Positions 9,962 to 10,040 of a DNA stretch of 10,040 nucleotides are shown here, piece by piece. Numbering within the stretch: position 1 is the stretch's first letter; every line of letters begins with the position of its first letter. Below the pieces are notes generated by a model that worked only from the letters and a program-made list of their open reading frames with translations, had not been told where the DNA came from and made no database searches. Origin of the DNA: Candidatus Omnitrophota bacterium (GTDB lineage: Bacteria > Omnitrophota > Koll11 > Zapsychrales > Aceulaceae). The stretch lies in NCBI GenBank assembly GCA_029931885.1, contig JAOZRJ010000037.1, forward strand, positions 1 to 10,040, given 5' to 3'. Made by a program: the position numbers and the translations under genes.

Positions 9962-10040
9962 CAAACCGCCTTGGTCACACCCATGTTCTTTACTAATCAT
10001 TCGATCTGGTTCTACATCTTATCATCTTACTTAGTAATGT

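Larger units (their letters stand above)
9291..10040 (-). ncRNA. Gene-free, helix-rich region, candidate giant structured ncRNA (GOLLD/ROOL-like), runs off the window
   Basis: No credible gene in 750 bases. The minus strand folds into many local helices. GGAGAG/CTCTCC (9709-9714 with 9619-9624) closes a multibranch region containing AAAGGCT-UGAUC-AGCUUUU (9688-9670) and GAGG-7nt-CCTC (9643-9629). TGACGGAA/TTCCGTTG (9603-9596 with 9576-9569) and a nine-pair hairpin GTCTAACAG (9932-9940 with 9953-9961) follow, plus GTAGTTT/AAACTAC (9380-9386 with 9404-9410). Several pairs are G-U on the minus strand and would be A-C mismatches on the plus, so the minus strand is the likely RNA. Phage-borne giant RNAs such as GOLLD and ROOL are known near tRNA genes; membership here is inference. 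Confidence 0.45.

Overview
The window looks like part of a large tailed-phage genome. It is AT-rich and holds a cluster of about 18 tRNA or tRNA-like genes, nearly all with an encoded CCA. The tRNAs are interleaved with very short genes that overlap or nearly touch (ATGA and TAATG junctions), and almost everything lies on the minus strand. The host cannot be named from the sequence. A small lipoprotein with a clean lipobox shows only that the host is bacterial. No structural or replication hallmark gene is present, so the phage assignment rests on architecture.

Reading along the minus strand (right to left): 10040-8590 has no convincing gene. It is rich in helices, encloses two tRNA(Asn) genes, and is the best candidate here for a giant structured non-coding RNA. 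8577-7927 carries two small genes, both apparently frameshifted: a zinc-ribbon/membrane protein and a short acidic protein. 7864-7083 holds tRNAs Tyr, Phe, Leu(GAG) and Ser(UGA), with inverted-repeat-rich spacers. The only credible plus-strand gene, a 38-codon zinc-finger ORF resembling part of a homing endonuclease, lies at 6995-7111. 6815-5994 is a three-gene run ending in an HExxH metallopeptidase-like protein.

5986-4735 holds tRNAs Leu(UAG), Pro(UGG), a second UGG tRNA, and two tRNA(Lys), with a GDYDSYGRVF-type protein between them. 4720-3735 encodes a YqeY/GatB-like protein overlapping a calcineurin-like metallophosphoesterase. Next come tRNAs Val and His, a three-gene operon of unknown function (3361-2489), a lipoprotein, an odd Ile-anticodon tRNA-like gene, a Gly/Arg/Gln-rich peptide, and tRNAs Ser(GCU) and Met. 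A further UUG tRNA-like gene, thioredoxin, tRNA(Gln) and a glycosyltransferase cut by the left edge complete the window.

The tRNAs and the YqeY-like protein point to translation support. Thioredoxin, phosphoesterase, metallopeptidase and glycosyltransferase are typical auxiliary functions of large phages. The most unusual content is in the RNA genes: class I anticodons (Lys, Asn) carried on bodies with long variable arms, an anticodon arm that reads as an inverted tRNA(Trp) arm, a tRNA-like gene with no D-arm, a recurring coupled change at the D-loop/T-loop contact, and the long gene-free structured region. Several apparent frame breaks mean that raw-read verification matters before biology is built on single-base features.
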